A DNA stretch of 64,000 nucleotides from Plecoglossus altivelis. Taxonomy: Eukaryota > Chordata > Actinopteri > Osmeriformes > Plecoglossidae. Location of the stretch: the NCBI GenBank assembly GCA_036571765.1, contig BROE01000007.1, positions 7,687,796 through 7,751,795 of the forward strand, read 5' to 3'. Positions 1 through 10,101 of the stretch are shown here, piece by piece; positions within the stretch are counted from its first letter, which is position 1; each line of letters begins with the position of its first letter. The notes under the pieces were generated by a model. It was given only the letters and a program-made list of their open reading frames with translations. It was not told the DNA's origin and searched no databases. Made by a program: the position numbers and the translations under genes.

Positions 1-184
1 GTTGGTAGTCTTTGATACACACACAGCTGCTAATGAGAGACTCTACATCCTCGAACAGCATGGGAACGTGTGTGTGCGTCTGTACTTATTCATGGTATAT
101 GTGGTCCAAAAGTAAGTGTGCCTGTATCTGTGTGTGCATTCCTATGTGTGCGTGTGTGTGTGTGTGAGACCTCGCTGGTCGTGT
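1..184. other. Unique sequence with short GT runs
   Basis: Mostly unique sequence with an interrupted GT run at about 121-167. A stretch from about 27 to 112 has a splice-acceptor-like end, an open frame and a GTAAGT, but part of its frame is GT repeat and I do not call it an exon. Confidence 0.5.
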
Positions 185-300
185 GATCAGATTTTCATGA
201 CGGAGTGGACCCCCATTGAAGCGGTGACCTAATATTATCAGATGAATTGAATTAATATAATCTCATTTCCTCTAAAGTGCTGCTACCCTAATTAAGTATG
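185..300. promoter_or_regulatory. Candidate conserved noncoding element
   Basis: Unique AT-rich island between GT repeats. It holds clustered homeodomain-type cores (GAATTAATAT near 250, CTAATTAAG near 290) and no useful reading frame. Its composition is typical of vertebrate developmental enhancers. Conservation was not measured, so the call is inference from motif density. Confidence 0.3.
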
Positions 301-351
301 GAGACACTCAGGGCGGGGACCTCCCACTGCTTAGCAAAGCATGGCAGACTG

Positions 352-462
352 AGTGTGTGTAAGAGTTGGTGTGTGTGTGTGCGTGAGAGAGAGAGAGTGT
401 GCTTGTGAGTGTGTGTGTGTGTGTGTGTGTGGGAGTGAGTGTGTGCATGTTACAGTCTGAGT
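352..462. repeat. (GT)n/(GA)n compound microsatellite
   Basis: Alternating GT runs with a short GA run near 386-397. The longest pure GT run is at about 408-431. Apparent peptides of Thr-His or Cys-Val here come from reading the repeat. Confidence 0.9.
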
Positions 463-704
463 GAGGGTGGGTATGTTCGTGCATACTATATGGAGTATAA
501 GTGTTATTTGGAGTGTACATGCGAAACTCATTACGTAGTGTGTGTTTGTGTTTGTCTGAGCGTGTCTGTGTGTATCGTATGCATGTGTGTGTGTGTGTCT
601 ATGACTATAAGTGTAACATTAATGGGACTGCTACAGATGAAGCAATATCTGGAGGGTGGTGTAATTACAGCCAATTCAATCTGACTCTGATACTTTATTA
701 TGCA

Positions 705-746
705 CCTGTCACACACACACACGACGCACACAGACACACGTACACA

Positions 747-779
<33 letters not shown>

Positions 780-826
780 CACACCCGACACATACACATA
801 CACACACACACGACACACACACACTC
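705..826. repeat. (CA)n microsatellite, interrupted
   Basis: CA dinucleotides broken by single G substitutions (ACGACG, CAGACA). The reading frames across it on both strands are repeat artefacts. Confidence 0.9.
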
Positions 827-1148
827 ACGAGACGGATGGCCATACTTTCTTTCTCCATTTCGCTTTCCTCTCATTAATGGAGTGGAATTAATGAAATGGC
901 CTCAGCTATGCTGCAGGCACGCATTACTGTTACAGGGCCTGTGTGTGTGTGTGTGTCATCTCATTACACACAGGAAATGTGTTGAACTTTTAACCCTAGA
1001 GGCCTTAATCACTCAAAATATAGAAAATATGTTATGAATATCTTCCTCTATTAAATCAAATAAGAAATTGTGCATAACCCTTTTTACAACCAATATCACA
1101 GATGGCTTCACAAGCACCCACAGAACTGCACCTAAACCAACCTAAACC
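827..1148. other. Unique AT-rich spacer
   Basis: No open frame of note. The part at about 865-960 has ATTAATGGAGTGGAATTAAT, an imperfect inverted arrangement of ATTAAT, and may be regulatory. The remainder is AT-rich with no feature I can support. Confidence 0.4.
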
Positions 1149-1345
1149 TTTAAATCCCCAAACCTTTATCTTCCTCCAAACACTGTCTCTCTCCACTCAC
1201 ACAAACACACACAAACACCCATCCATAGAGTAGAGAGTGCAGTCTACAGAACCTAGTAAGCAAGGTAAATGTCTCTGCTCTCTGCATCTCCATCTTCCAA
1301 GGTCCAGACACTGACCAGCAGACTGTACCACAGCAAATACAGCAC

Positions 1346-1435
1346 CTCTTCCCTCTCTCTCTCCTTCTCCCTCCCTCTCTCTCTCTCCCTCTCTTTCCCT
1401 CTCTCCCTCTCTCTCCTCTCATTCCCATCTTCTCC
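1346..1435. repeat. CT-rich low-complexity tract
   Basis: A (CTCTCC)/(CT)n polypyrimidine tract of about 90 bp. Confidence 0.85.
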
Positions 1436-1445
1436 CCCTCGGGGA

Positions 1446-1509
1446 GATCTGATCGATAGGTGGGCCCTGTGGGTTGCCAGATCAGATAGGTGGGTTCTGT
1501 AGGTTGCCA
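1446..1509. repeat. Two-copy tandem duplication, about 32 bp
   Basis: Two adjacent diverged copies of a unit containing GATAGGTGGG and GGTTGCCAGA, the first starting near 1446 and the second near 1479. Confidence 0.7.
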
Positions 1510-1689
1510 GAGTCAGGGATTTTCATCCCCCTCAGGATGGTCAGATGGGGGGTTATAGAGAAATGCTGAGTTGTACCTTTAGCTCACTGGACCCCTGACT
1601 CCAGCTAGAATCAGATTACACACACACGTGCATGCCCGCTTGCCCATGTGCATACACACACACCATCGCCAAACAAGAGACACACAGCC

Positions 1690-1916
1690 AGTCACTGAAG
1701 CAATAGTAGTAATCAGCTTCGCTAGAAATCATCTTAATTTCTAATTGTCCCTGATTAATCTATGCAAATGAGGGTTAATCGAGACCAATTGAAACCATTC
1801 GGGGCGGCGACGCCCCTACCGACGGCTCTATCAATTAGCATCAATATTTGTCTTCCTCTCGTTATTCAATTAGCAGCTCGTTCTCATGGTAATGGCCACG
1901 ATTAACAGTAATTAAG
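1690..1916. promoter_or_regulatory. Candidate enhancer with POU octamer and homeodomain sites
   Basis: Unique AT-rich island, unlike the surrounding repeats. It contains a perfect octamer ATGCAAAT at 1762-1769, several TTAAT/AATTAG cores (TCAATTAGCATCAATATT, ATTCAATTAGCAG), CAGTAATTAAG at the right end, and a perfect stem GGGGCG/CGCCCC with a 4-nt loop at 1801-1816. Octamer plus homeodomain clusters are typical of neural and developmental enhancers. The function is inferred and no conservation search could be run. Confidence 0.45.
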
Positions 1917-2084
1917 AAGATGGGAGGATGGAGGTGGAGGTGTGAAGAGGAGGAGGGAGACAGAAAGAGACGCTCTGTCGATTAGTGTCACACCTCAACT
2001 GGTGCCAAGAAAAACAGACCTCACATGTCACAGAAAGCAGGGCTCAAATGTGAACATCACGATGCAAACATACAAACAACCGAA

Positions 2085-2086
2085 AC

Positions 2087-2117
<31 letters not shown>

Positions 2118-2121
2118 ACAC
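2085..2121. repeat. (CA)n microsatellite
   Basis: Nearly pure CA run with one CAGACA interruption. Confidence 0.9.
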
Positions 2122-2865
2122 CTCTGAGGTGTGCTGACAGGTGAGTGATGCTGGGGTTAAAAGCAGGGGTAATTACACTGAGGCATAAAAAAAGAAATGT
2201 GACCTTAACAAAATGACAGGGTGTGTATGTGAGTGTACGTTAACTGCGTGTGGACGTGTTAATGTAGACTGCATGTGTGTGTTTGCATACCTGCATGTGT
2301 GTGTGTGGATACGTGTGTGTGTGTAACCTTAACAAACTGACAGGGGTTCTCAGCAGACATGGCGGGGGTTGTGACCCTTGACCCTGTGACTCCTGGTACA
2401 GGAAGTGCTCCACTCCAGACTGTCATCCTGGGCCACACTAACAAGCTGCTGTCTCTCTAACCTTTAAATGGTAGACATATCCACAGCGACCTTTAGATAA
2501 CATGAAACCTAGTGCAGCGGGCTAGGGTCTGACGAGACCACCCTGACCTCAATACCACAACACTACACCGCTCTCTCTCTCTCACTCGTTCACTCTCCCC
2601 CTCAGGCTCTCACTTTCGCTGTTACTCCCTCACTCCCTCTCCTGGCTCGGTCCTTTACTCTGGCACTCTATCTCTCCTTATCCTTTAATTTTTCGCCCCT
2701 TGTCTCTCTCTCTCCCTGTCTTGTTTATCTCCCTCATCCTCCTCCCCTCTCGTTGAGGCAAGGTGTCTGTCGCGGCCAGACATCTCCCCTGCTCCATTCA
2801 TCCCATCATCGTTTCAATCACCCTTTCTTTCTGTCTCGAACTTTTTCAATTATCCAAGCCCAACC
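2122..2865. other. Spacer with GT runs and a CT-rich block
   Basis: GT-rich at 2219-2325, unique at about 2326-2560, then pyrimidine-rich at 2565-2735 (CTCTCTCTCTCACTC and similar). No exon or regulatory cluster could be supported. Confidence 0.5.
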
Positions 2866-2944
2866 ATTTTAAGAGGGGGAGGGGGAGGGTGAAGGTGGAG
2901 AGGATGTGACACATACTTTCAACCCATATTTATGTGAGAGACAT

Positions 2945-2961
2945 GGGGGGGGGGGGGGGGG
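2945..2961. repeat. Poly-G tract (17)
   Basis: Uninterrupted run of 17 G inside a purine-rich stretch (about 2870-3075). Such runs are often mis-sized in assemblies. Confidence 0.9.
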
Positions 2962-3200
2962 TGAGAGGAGAGGAGCGTGAGTGTGGGGGGATTTACAGTG
3001 AGATGCAAGGGGAAGAGAGAGAGAAGATGGAGAGAACGGAAGAAAAGGCAGGAGGGAGAGAGAGACAGGGGCTGGGTGTCGCACACCCACCACGCCTTGC
3101 TTCCTCATAAATAACCCTGAGCGATGGAGGATTTATGAGGCACAAATATCTCACTACTGGCCTATCATTTCAACACCACTGTCACTGTAACTCTAACTGG

Positions 3201-3203
<3 letters not shown>

Positions 3204-3234
<31 letters not shown>
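3204..3234. repeat. (GA)n microsatellite
   Basis: Pure GA run of about 31 bp at the edge of a purine-rich stretch. Confidence 0.95.
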
Positions 3235-3237
<3 letters not shown>

Positions 3238-3665
3238 TGTGGGGAAAATGAGAGAGATATAACAAGAAGAAGTAGCAGTTCTAACTGCAGAGAAAGACGG
3301 CTGGTTATGGACAAGAAGCAGGGGACAGAGCTGCCAGAGGACCGAGTGAAGAGAGACAAACTGCTCTCCTCTCCTCCCAGAACCATGACGCTCTCTCGGA
3401 TCGTCTGGTTCCTTCGGCTGATGATGGAGACAGACACAGTATGGTGTGTATGTTTTCCTGCCTGACAGCATGGGAAGGGAGGCAGAGAGAGAGAGAGGAA
3501 GAGGAAGGGATGCACAGTGGAAGAGGATGGGAAGAAGTACAAAGGGGAGGAGAAAAGTGTCCCATAACCTCCAATCAGAACGCTCTGTTTTCACAAATTG
3601 GATACAGGGGAGACATGCTAATGAGTGATGTAAAACTTTGTGTGGATATGTGTGTGTCTGCATAC

Positions 3666-3667
<2 letters not shown>

Positions 3668-3732
<65 letters not shown>
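3668..3732. repeat. (GT)n microsatellite, long and pure
   Basis: About 32 uninterrupted GT units followed by GGAGGGGGG. Probably polymorphic. Confidence 0.97.
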
Positions 3733-3733
<1 letters not shown>

Positions 3734-3925
3734 AGGGGGGTGTTTAAAGTGAGGTGAAGGAATGACATTACCAATTCAGCTCTAACTTTGAGAGGCGTGC
3801 GATAGGTAGAGAGTGAACTTGGCCTTGGAGCATCGGCTTACATGGGCTTAGGGAGGCTTCTGGAGCGATGGAAGAGGGATGGAGAAGGGGGGAGAATGGG
3901 TTTTGGCTTCTTTCTATCAATTCAT

Positions 3926-3928
<3 letters not shown>

Positions 3929-3965
<37 letters not shown>

Positions 3966-3972
3966 TCTCTTC
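3929..3972. repeat. (CT)n microsatellite
   Basis: Pure CT run to about 3961, then CTCCCTCTCTCTTC. Confidence 0.95.
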
Positions 3973-4241
3973 ATCTCTCCCTCCTTAAGCCCCTCTCTTG
4001 TCAGTGAAACAATGGTTGGTCTGTCTCTAATTTAACACTACAAATTTACCCTCTCTCACCTCCGAGTTGCATCTCTTTCAATCTCTTCAGCTCCCCCTCC
4101 CCTCTCCTCTTTCTCTTTCACCCCCTTCCGTCTCCATCTATCTCTCCATCCGTCTCTTTCCTTAATGCGGCTGCTGTGCGGTAGGACTTAGCAGTGCTCA
4201 CCTTCACTCTACCCAGAGATCAGCGGAACCTCCCAGGCTCC

Positions 4242-4708
4242 ACACAGGTAGACACACACCACATCAGACACACACAGGTAGACACACCAGATCAGACACA
4301 CACACCACATCAGACACACACAGGTAGACACACACCACATCAGACACACACAGGTAGACACACACCACATCAGACACACACAGGTAGACACACACCAGAT
4401 CAGACACACACAGGTAGACCCACACAGGTAGACACACACCAGATCAGACACACACAGGTAGACCAACACAGGTAGGCCCACACAGGCAGACCCACACAGG
4501 TAGACACACACCAGATCAGACACACACAGGTAGACCAACACAGGTAGGCCCACACAGGCAGACCCACGCAGGTAGACACACACCAGATCAGACACACACA
4601 GGTAGACCCACACAAGTAGACACACACAGGTAGACCCGCACTGGTAGACCCACAGAGGTAGACCCACACAGGTAGACACACACCAGATCAGATACACACC
4701 AGATTAAG
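4242..4708. repeat. CA-based minisatellite (CAGGTAGACACACACCAGATC-type unit)
   Basis: Tandem array built from two modules, CAGGTAGACACACAC and CA(C/G)ATCAGACACACA, giving a main unit of about 28 bp. In the right half some copies carry only CAGGTAGACC or CAGGTAGGCC modules (4470-4500, 4530-4570, 4600-4670). The array has no stop codons in a minus-strand frame (VCLIWCVSTCV-type peptide), which is a by-product of the repeat. Confidence 0.95.
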
Positions 4709-4960
4709 CAAACATATAGACACAAACACTCGGGTCAGATGACACATTGCACTTGGCCTTCACTTAAAAGAGTTCAGTTGCAGACAAAGCAGATGGGCAC
4801 AGATAATCCACAGCAGCGAGGAAATGAACTTTTAAAAGCCTTTGGGTTAGGATGCTTGTCCACGCGCAGTGCTGCCTGTTGGATCAGCATGTTTAATAAC
4901 ATTCTACAGAGAAAAGCTCCCAGCGGCGTCTGTACTGTGGGTCATCCACGCCAGGAAGAG
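4709..4960. other. Unique spacer
   Basis: Unique sequence with a plus-strand open frame of about 79 codons (4739-4978). It has no flanking splice signals or familiar motif, so I do not call it coding. Confidence 0.45.
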
Positions 4961-5115
4961 ACTCTGAGCGCTTTTTGAACGGCGAGAGACGTTAACCTTA
5001 TTAAACATTATAAGGGCAAACGCAAATGAGCGTCACCTCACTGGCTTAGGGCGTTGCCGGGCGTTTATTCATGATTAGATTTATGAGTCGCCCCAATAAG
5101 AAAAGGAAGAGGCCA
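4961..5115. promoter_or_regulatory. Candidate conserved noncoding element
   Basis: Unique island with CTTATTAAACATTATAAGGG, AACGCAAATGAGCG, a GGGCGTTGCCGGGCG near-repeat, and TTTATTCATGATTAGATTTA. Motif density resembles a homeobox-type enhancer. No conservation test was possible. Confidence 0.3.
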
Positions 5116-5509
5116 TGACTGAGCCCTAGCCCTCACATCTGTTAGCAGAAAGAGCAAGAGAGGGAGAGAAAGAGACACAGACAGAGACAGAGAGAGGAGG
5201 AGAATGTATGGTCCAAATATAATGACGACATAAATAACAATCTCATGTTGTCAGGTCCTCCAGAACAATGGACGACTAACATTTGCCTGTTACCAGAGTA
5301 GAAGCATCTGAGAAGTGGCTTCATGAATGGACCCCACACACACACAAGCACCGCTTACTGTTCCAGCCAGACACACCGTAGCTCTACCTCAACATTTCTA
5401 CGTGCTATTTCATAATTTACTATTGTCTCTAAAAAAACTCTACTACTCTACTGCAATAGAACTGTCACAGTAAAAAAAAAACTACCAATGAAGAACTAGA
5501 GCAAAATGG

Positions 5510-5517
5510 TGACGTCA
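5510..5517. promoter_or_regulatory. Perfect CRE palindrome TGACGTCA
   Basis: The full 8-bp cAMP response element, binding site of CREB/ATF bZIP factors, lies in unique sequence. One perfect 8-mer is expected about once per 65 kb by chance, so occupancy is not implied. Confidence 0.4.
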
Positions 5518-5900
5518 ACAGGTGTTATCGAAACACAGCCATAATCCATGGTAGCTCCAACTGCTCCGCTTCTGAAACTGAAAACAAGTTGGATTCAGAT
5601 ATGGGAGGAGGTAACCTTGCGCCTGGGATAACCTCTGGTTATCGACGTGGTCAGTGATAGCTTGAAACGAATCAGGGTGTAGGAGGAAGGATCACTGACT
5701 GTGCCATCCTCTGAGACTCGACATCTTACCGGTGACTAGAATCAGCCCTGTCCGCTTCACTCCTCTCTTCTGGTCTATCCTCATTTCTTCATCACAGAAA
5801 AGTGTTTTACAATGTATTCAATTATGTTCTTCTAACTATATTCGTACAGGCTGTTTAATATATTTCTACTTTACTTCATTCTCAGCGGAGGCAAGCGAAG
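5518..5900. other. Unique spacer
   Basis: Unique sequence with CTGGGATAACCTCTGGTTATC (imperfect inverted AACC/GGTT arms) near 5616-5642. No exon evidence. Confidence 0.45.
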
Positions 5901-5908
5901 CCTTGCGG

Positions 5909-5917
5909 TGTGTGTGA

Positions 5918-5958
<41 letters not shown>

Positions 5959-5960
5959 CG
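5909..5960. repeat. (GT)n(GA)n compound microsatellite
   Basis: About 13 GT units followed directly by about 10 GA units. Confidence 0.95.
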
Positions 5961-6610
5961 CGTGTGGACAGCGCTGTGCTGCTGTATTGAGCTGTCCGTG
6001 GTGCTGAAACTCACTCTGCTCCAGCTCTCCTCCAACTGGTCTCAGCTAAACAGACATTCAGAATACTCCGCTTCTTAGAATGTGTAAATATAGACGGACG
6101 GATGGTTTGGATGAAGGTGAGGTGGTTATCTGCGAGTGTTTCAAAGGCACAGAAACGTCTCAGCTCACTTGCAAACATCAGACATCATCTTGAGCGCCAC
6201 ATTTACTTTGAACGACAAACAACAGTCGAACGCTGTTCTACCAATGAAAATATGATGTAAGAAATATTTGCCCTTCTAATTTGACTTACTTAATAAAGTA
6301 GATGATGAATCATCAGGATCTATTGAAAATATTCACAGGAGAGATTGGAACTCAATCAAAGCCGTTTGTTCTTATTCCTTTACTGAGTAGCGCAGAGGTG
6401 ATGGATCAAAGCGTCGACTGAAAAAAATGAAACGTTTGTTTATATTCCAGCCTGTTTTGATCTGTGAAACCTCTGACTCATTAAAGTCACTAAACAAAGA
6501 TACAAGCACAGACATGGGGAACGACAGACTCTGGGTTCTACGCCAGCGTGTCCGTATAGGGTGCACACACCAGGTGAGAGTCACATGAACGCCCCTCAAC
6601 AGGACGCAGG
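5961..6610. other. Unique sequence without a supported gene
   Basis: AT-moderate unique DNA. I see no strong splice pairs, no tandem repeat and no RNA gene. The part at 6230-6370 is AT-rich (AATATGATGTAAGAAATATT). Confidence 0.5.
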
Positions 6611-6619
6611 ACCCTCTTC

Positions 6620-6658
<39 letters not shown>

Positions 6659-6664
6659 ACACAC
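6620..6664. repeat. (CA)n microsatellite
   Basis: About 20 CA units with one AT interruption (ACATACAC). Confidence 0.95.
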
Positions 6665-6779
6665 TAGACGGAGAGAATGGAGGAACAGAGGGAAACAAAT
6701 GAGAGATAAAGAGAGGGGGAGAGACGAGGAGAGAATCCCCAGGGAATTCATTTCCCAACATTCAACTCTGCGGCGGAAG

Positions 6780-6842
6780 GGGGGGGGGGAAACAGAGAGA
6801 AAGAGAAAGAGCGAGGGAGAGAGAAAGAGAGAGAGACAGGAA
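6780..6842. repeat. Purine-rich tract
   Basis: G run at 6780-6789 followed by GAGAAAGAGAAAGAGCGAG-type GA-rich sequence. Confidence 0.85.
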
Positions 6843-6992
6843 GTGTTTATGTATGTGGTGTGTTGGTAAAGCCCTCCTCCCCAGGGAAGATAGACATGCT
6901 GCACAAGCAGATTTACTGCATGGTATTGACTTAAGAGAAGCAACAATGCAGCCGTCACCAGGGGAAAAAAAGAGAGAAAAGAGAGCGAACAT

Positions 6993-7025
6993 GGGGGGGG
7001 GGGCGGGCGGCGGGGGGGGGGGGGG
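6993..7025. repeat. G-rich tract
   Basis: Thirty-three bases nearly all G, broken by CGGGCGGC. It could form a G-quadruplex, and homopolymer length in the assembly is doubtful. It sits directly left of a 30-bp minisatellite. Confidence 0.9.
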
Positions 7026-7029
7026 CGAT

Positions 7030-7265
7030 CTATGTTTTGGATGGAGAGATGAGGGATTCTATATGTTAGGATGGAGAGATGAGGGATTCTATATGTTAGG
7101 ATGGAGAGATGAGGGATTCTATATGTTAGGATGGAGAGATGAGGGATTCTAAATATGTTAGGATGGAGAGGATGAGGGTCTATTGTTGGATGGAGAAAGA
7201 TGGGGATTCTATATGTTAGGATGGAGAGATGAGGGATTCTATATGTTAGGATGGAGAGATGAGGG
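7030..7265. repeat. 30-bp minisatellite, about eight copies
   Basis: Head-to-tail copies of a 30-bp unit (GGATGGAGAGATGAGGGATT + CTATATGTTA). The first four are almost identical (starts 7039, 7069, 7099, 7129). Two middle copies (about 7160-7215) carry small indels, and the last two are canonical again. In-frame length makes repetitive peptides on both strands. Confidence 0.95.
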
Positions 7266-7465
7266 CTAAACGAGTGGGATGAATGTAATAAAACATTGTC
7301 GTGTTTAGACATGATCCCTGCCTGCATGGTAAAAGGAAGGATAAAGAGAGATAAAGCGAGACAAAGAGAAGAGTACAGAGAAGGCGAATAAGAGATGATT
7401 TTAATGTTGGTTTTATTGACACGTCTGACTGTAGCTGGATGCTCACATGGCTGCCATTTCATTAC

Positions 7466-7492
7466 ACACACACACACACACACGCACACACT
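7466..7492. repeat. (CA)n microsatellite
   Basis: CA run with one G substitution. Confidence 0.9.
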
Positions 7493-8020
7493 CCCTCTTC
7501 TAAATAGTTGAGCCGCTAATCTTAACACACACAGACGGGAAACAATGCTCAGAACAACACTATAAGCAATATGTTTTTTTAACAGACAAGATGCAAGCCA
7601 TCAAAACATGCAAGATCCGTTTTTAAATGTATTTCTAAGTAATAGCTTTTGTCTTTCTCTTTTAGCGAACATGGTGAAAAACTGGAGGATTTTGGAAGAG
7701 GTCAAGTTAATTCATGGTGTAAATAAAAATATATATATTTATGTAAAATAAACAGTGGCATAAAATATATGTCTACCAATGCATATGTGCTGTGGGGGTA
7801 TTTCCTGAAAATCTACTAACAAAAATGGATTGAAAAGAGTGTAAGCAACATCTCTACAGTTGCTGAACTCCTCTGCCAGTTAACTAAATCAAATTCCCCA
7901 GAAAAACAAGTGCTTTCATAAAACTACATACAAAATAAAAGATCAAACCAAATTGTCCTGTTTCCTGTGTTTGTTCTTGCAATCTACAAGAGCCTCTCTT
8001 TTTCTTCATTACTCTAGCTC
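7493..8020. other. AT-rich unique spacer
   Basis: AT-rich, including AAAATATATATATTTATG near 7726-7745 and GTAAAATAAAC. AATAAA strings occur but there is no terminal exon to pair with them. Confidence 0.5.
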
Positions 8021-8023
8021 CCA

Positions 8024-8196
8024 TTCTCTCTCTCTCTCTCTCCCCCTCTTTCTCTCTCCTTCGCTCTCTCCCTCTCTCTGTCCCTCTCTATGTTTTTCTC
8101 TCTCCCTCTCTCCACCTATCTCTCTCTCTCTCTCTCTCTCTCTCCCTTTCTCCACCCATCCCCTCTCTGTCCCGCTCTCCCCCTGTCTCTTTCTGC
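8024..8196. repeat. CT-rich tract
   Basis: Polypyrimidine stretch of (CT)n and CTCCCTCT units. Ser-Leu-rich open frames across it are artefacts. Confidence 0.9.
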
Positions 8197-8289
8197 ATCA
8201 GACAGAGGGGGCAGAGCCCTCCGTGGTCTCAGGTAGGGAGCTGTATCTGAGGTATGTGTTCTATTCATTTCTGAGCACAGCCCGGCTCC

Positions 8290-8380
8290 TCGCCCCGCTC
8301 GCCCCGCTCGCCCCGCTCGCCCCGCTCGCCCCGCTCGCCCCGCTCGCCCCGCTCGCCCCGCTCGCCCCGCTCGCCCCGCT
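8290..8380. repeat. 9-bp GC-rich tandem array (CGCCCCGCT)x10
   Basis: Ten perfect or near-perfect copies of CGCCCCGCT. The length is a multiple of three, so all frames stay open: Ala-Pro-Leu repeats on plus, Gly-Glu-Arg repeats on minus. There is no splice or start context to support a protein. Confidence 0.97.
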
Positions 8381-8848
8381 CTGTGCTTCCTGCTGCTGTC
8401 TGAGTCTTAAGGAGCCGACAGCTGCACATGGAGGATACGGCTTCAGGAAGCACTACTTCTTGATGGAGATTTAAAAACTTATATTTAGGTAAAAAAGGGA
8501 AGATTTCTTTCTTCTAATAAAAGAGCAGAGCAAAAATGTTAATGTATTTTACAACATAACCCTGCTTTTTAATTTGCACGTATATAATAAAGACATACAC
8601 ACACACCCCGACTCTCACACCAAATACAGACACACATGCATACACTCCATTCAAAAGTCCTTAGGGAGCCATAGAGTCTGTGTGGTAGGGAGTGTGTGTG
8701 CATGCAAGCATGTGTGTGTGACAGTCCGTTGCCTGGGGCCAGCTGGTGAGAGCAGTGTGTGTGTGTGTGGTGCAGACCTGTAAAGGTGATGTGTGGATAC
8801 TGTTAAGACTGTGTTGGTGGCAGGTCAGTTCCAGCAGGCTGCTGCTCT
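8381..8848. other. Unique spacer with short CA/GT runs
   Basis: AT-rich at 8470-8590, then short CA and GT runs (8595-8640, 8690-8770). No gene evidence. Confidence 0.5.
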
Positions 8849-9315
8849 CCCAGCTCCAGCCTCTCTCTCCTTCTCCTCCTCCCAGCTCCAGCCTCTCTCT
8901 CCTTCTCCTCCTCCCAGCTCCAGCCTCTCTCTCCTTCTCCTCCTCCCAGCTCCAGCCTCTCTCTCTTTCCTCCTCCCCACTACAGCCTCTCCTCCTTCTC
9001 CTTCTCCCCAGTCCAGTCCTCTCTCTTCCTTCTCCTCTTCCCAGCTCCAGCCTCTCTCTCCTTCTCTCCTCCCCAGCCTCCAGCCTCTCTGTCCTTCTCC
9101 TCCTCCCACTCCAGCCTCTCGCTCCTTCTCCTCCTCCCAGCTCCAGCCTCTCTGTCCTTCTCCTCTTCCCAGCCCGCCCTTCTCTCCTTCTCCTCCTCCC
9201 AGCTCCAGCCTCTCTCTCTTCTCCTCCTCAGCTCCAGCCTCTCTCTCCTTCTCCTCCTCCCAGCTCCAGCCTCTCTCTCCTTCTCCTCTTCCCAGCTCCA
9301 GCCTCTCTCTCCTGC
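8848..9315. repeat. 32-bp pyrimidine minisatellite
   Basis: About 14 tandem copies of a pyrimidine-rich unit, CCCAGCTCCAGCCTCTCT + CCTTCTCCTCCT, with length variants of 28-35 bp. The left copies are the most uniform. Long Ser/Pro/Leu frames on plus and Glu/Arg frames on minus are repeat artefacts. Confidence 0.95.
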
Positions 9316-9394
9316 TCATATTTTATACGGCCGCAATAACAGAGGGCCTGCAGGGAAGAGCCCTGCTGCCACCGCGCATGCTGCCGGCCATAAA

Positions 9395-10018
9395 ACACAC
9401 TCACACACTGCTCTCTACCATAACACACACACTGCTCTCCACTGTAACACACACACTGCTCTCCACCATAACACACACACACTGCTCAACACTGTAACAC
9501 ACACACACTGCTCAACACTGTAACACACACACACACTGCTCTCCACGCGCTGTACACACACCATACACCCACCATACACACACACCACAGCTCAACACTG
9601 TAACACACACACACTGCTCAAACACTGTAACACACACCAACACACGCTCTCCACCGTTAACCACAGCACACACTGCTCACATACACACCCACCATTCTGC
9701 TCTACACTTAACACACACAAGCTGCTCACCTCAACACTGATTAACACACACAACACTGCTCCCACCGTAACACACGCACACAGCCTCTCCACACGAACAC
9801 ACACACACACTGCTCTCCACCGTACACACACACACGTTGCTCTCCACCGTACACACACACACACTGCTCTCACCGTAACACACACACAACTGCTCTCCAC
9901 CTAACACAGCACACACTTCTCTACACTGTAACACACACCAATGCCTCCCACCATAACGCAAACACACCCCACTGCTCCAAACACCTGTTAACACACAACC
10001 ACCAAACTGCTCTACCAC
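9395..10018. repeat. CA minisatellite (CTGCTCTCCACCGTAACACA-type), left part
   Basis: Degenerate tandem copies of a 24-30-bp unit combining CTGCTC(T/A)(C/A)CAC, (C/T)GTAACA and a variable CA run. Several copies at 9560-9800 have single-base indels, which may be true decay or low sequence accuracy. Confidence 0.93.
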
Positions 10019-10101
10019 CGGGGGGGGGGGGCGGAGGCGGGGGGGGGATGGGGGGCGGACGGGGGGCCAGGGCGGGGGGGGACAGCACTGGGGGGGGGGG
10101 G
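10019..10101. repeat. G-rich island inside the CA minisatellite
   Basis: About 80 bp that are overwhelmingly G (runs of 8-12 G with CGGAGGCG, ATGGGG and GGCCAGGGCG). It interrupts the CA array abruptly and shares nothing with its unit. It could form G-quadruplexes or be an assembly or consensus error. Confidence 0.9.

Noticed and set aside
26..112. Exon-like segment with GTAAGT donor at the window start
   Set aside because: The acceptor is a CA-repeat CACAG, and the frame contains GT-repeat codons; no partner exon.
2090..2150. GACAG|GTGAGT donor after a CA repeat
   Set aside because: No acceptor or open frame upstream; the CA run cannot be an exon.
4209..4697. 162-codon CVSTCVGLP-type frame
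   Set aside because: Product of the CAGGTAGACACAC minisatellite.
5140..5157. Minus-strand acceptor TTTCTGCTAACAG before ATGTGA
   Set aside because: All frames close quickly and no donor follows.
6596..7528. 310-codon minus-strand open frame
   Set aside because: It runs through the 30-bp minisatellite (PHLSILTYRI repeats), a G tract and CA runs, so it is repeat-driven.
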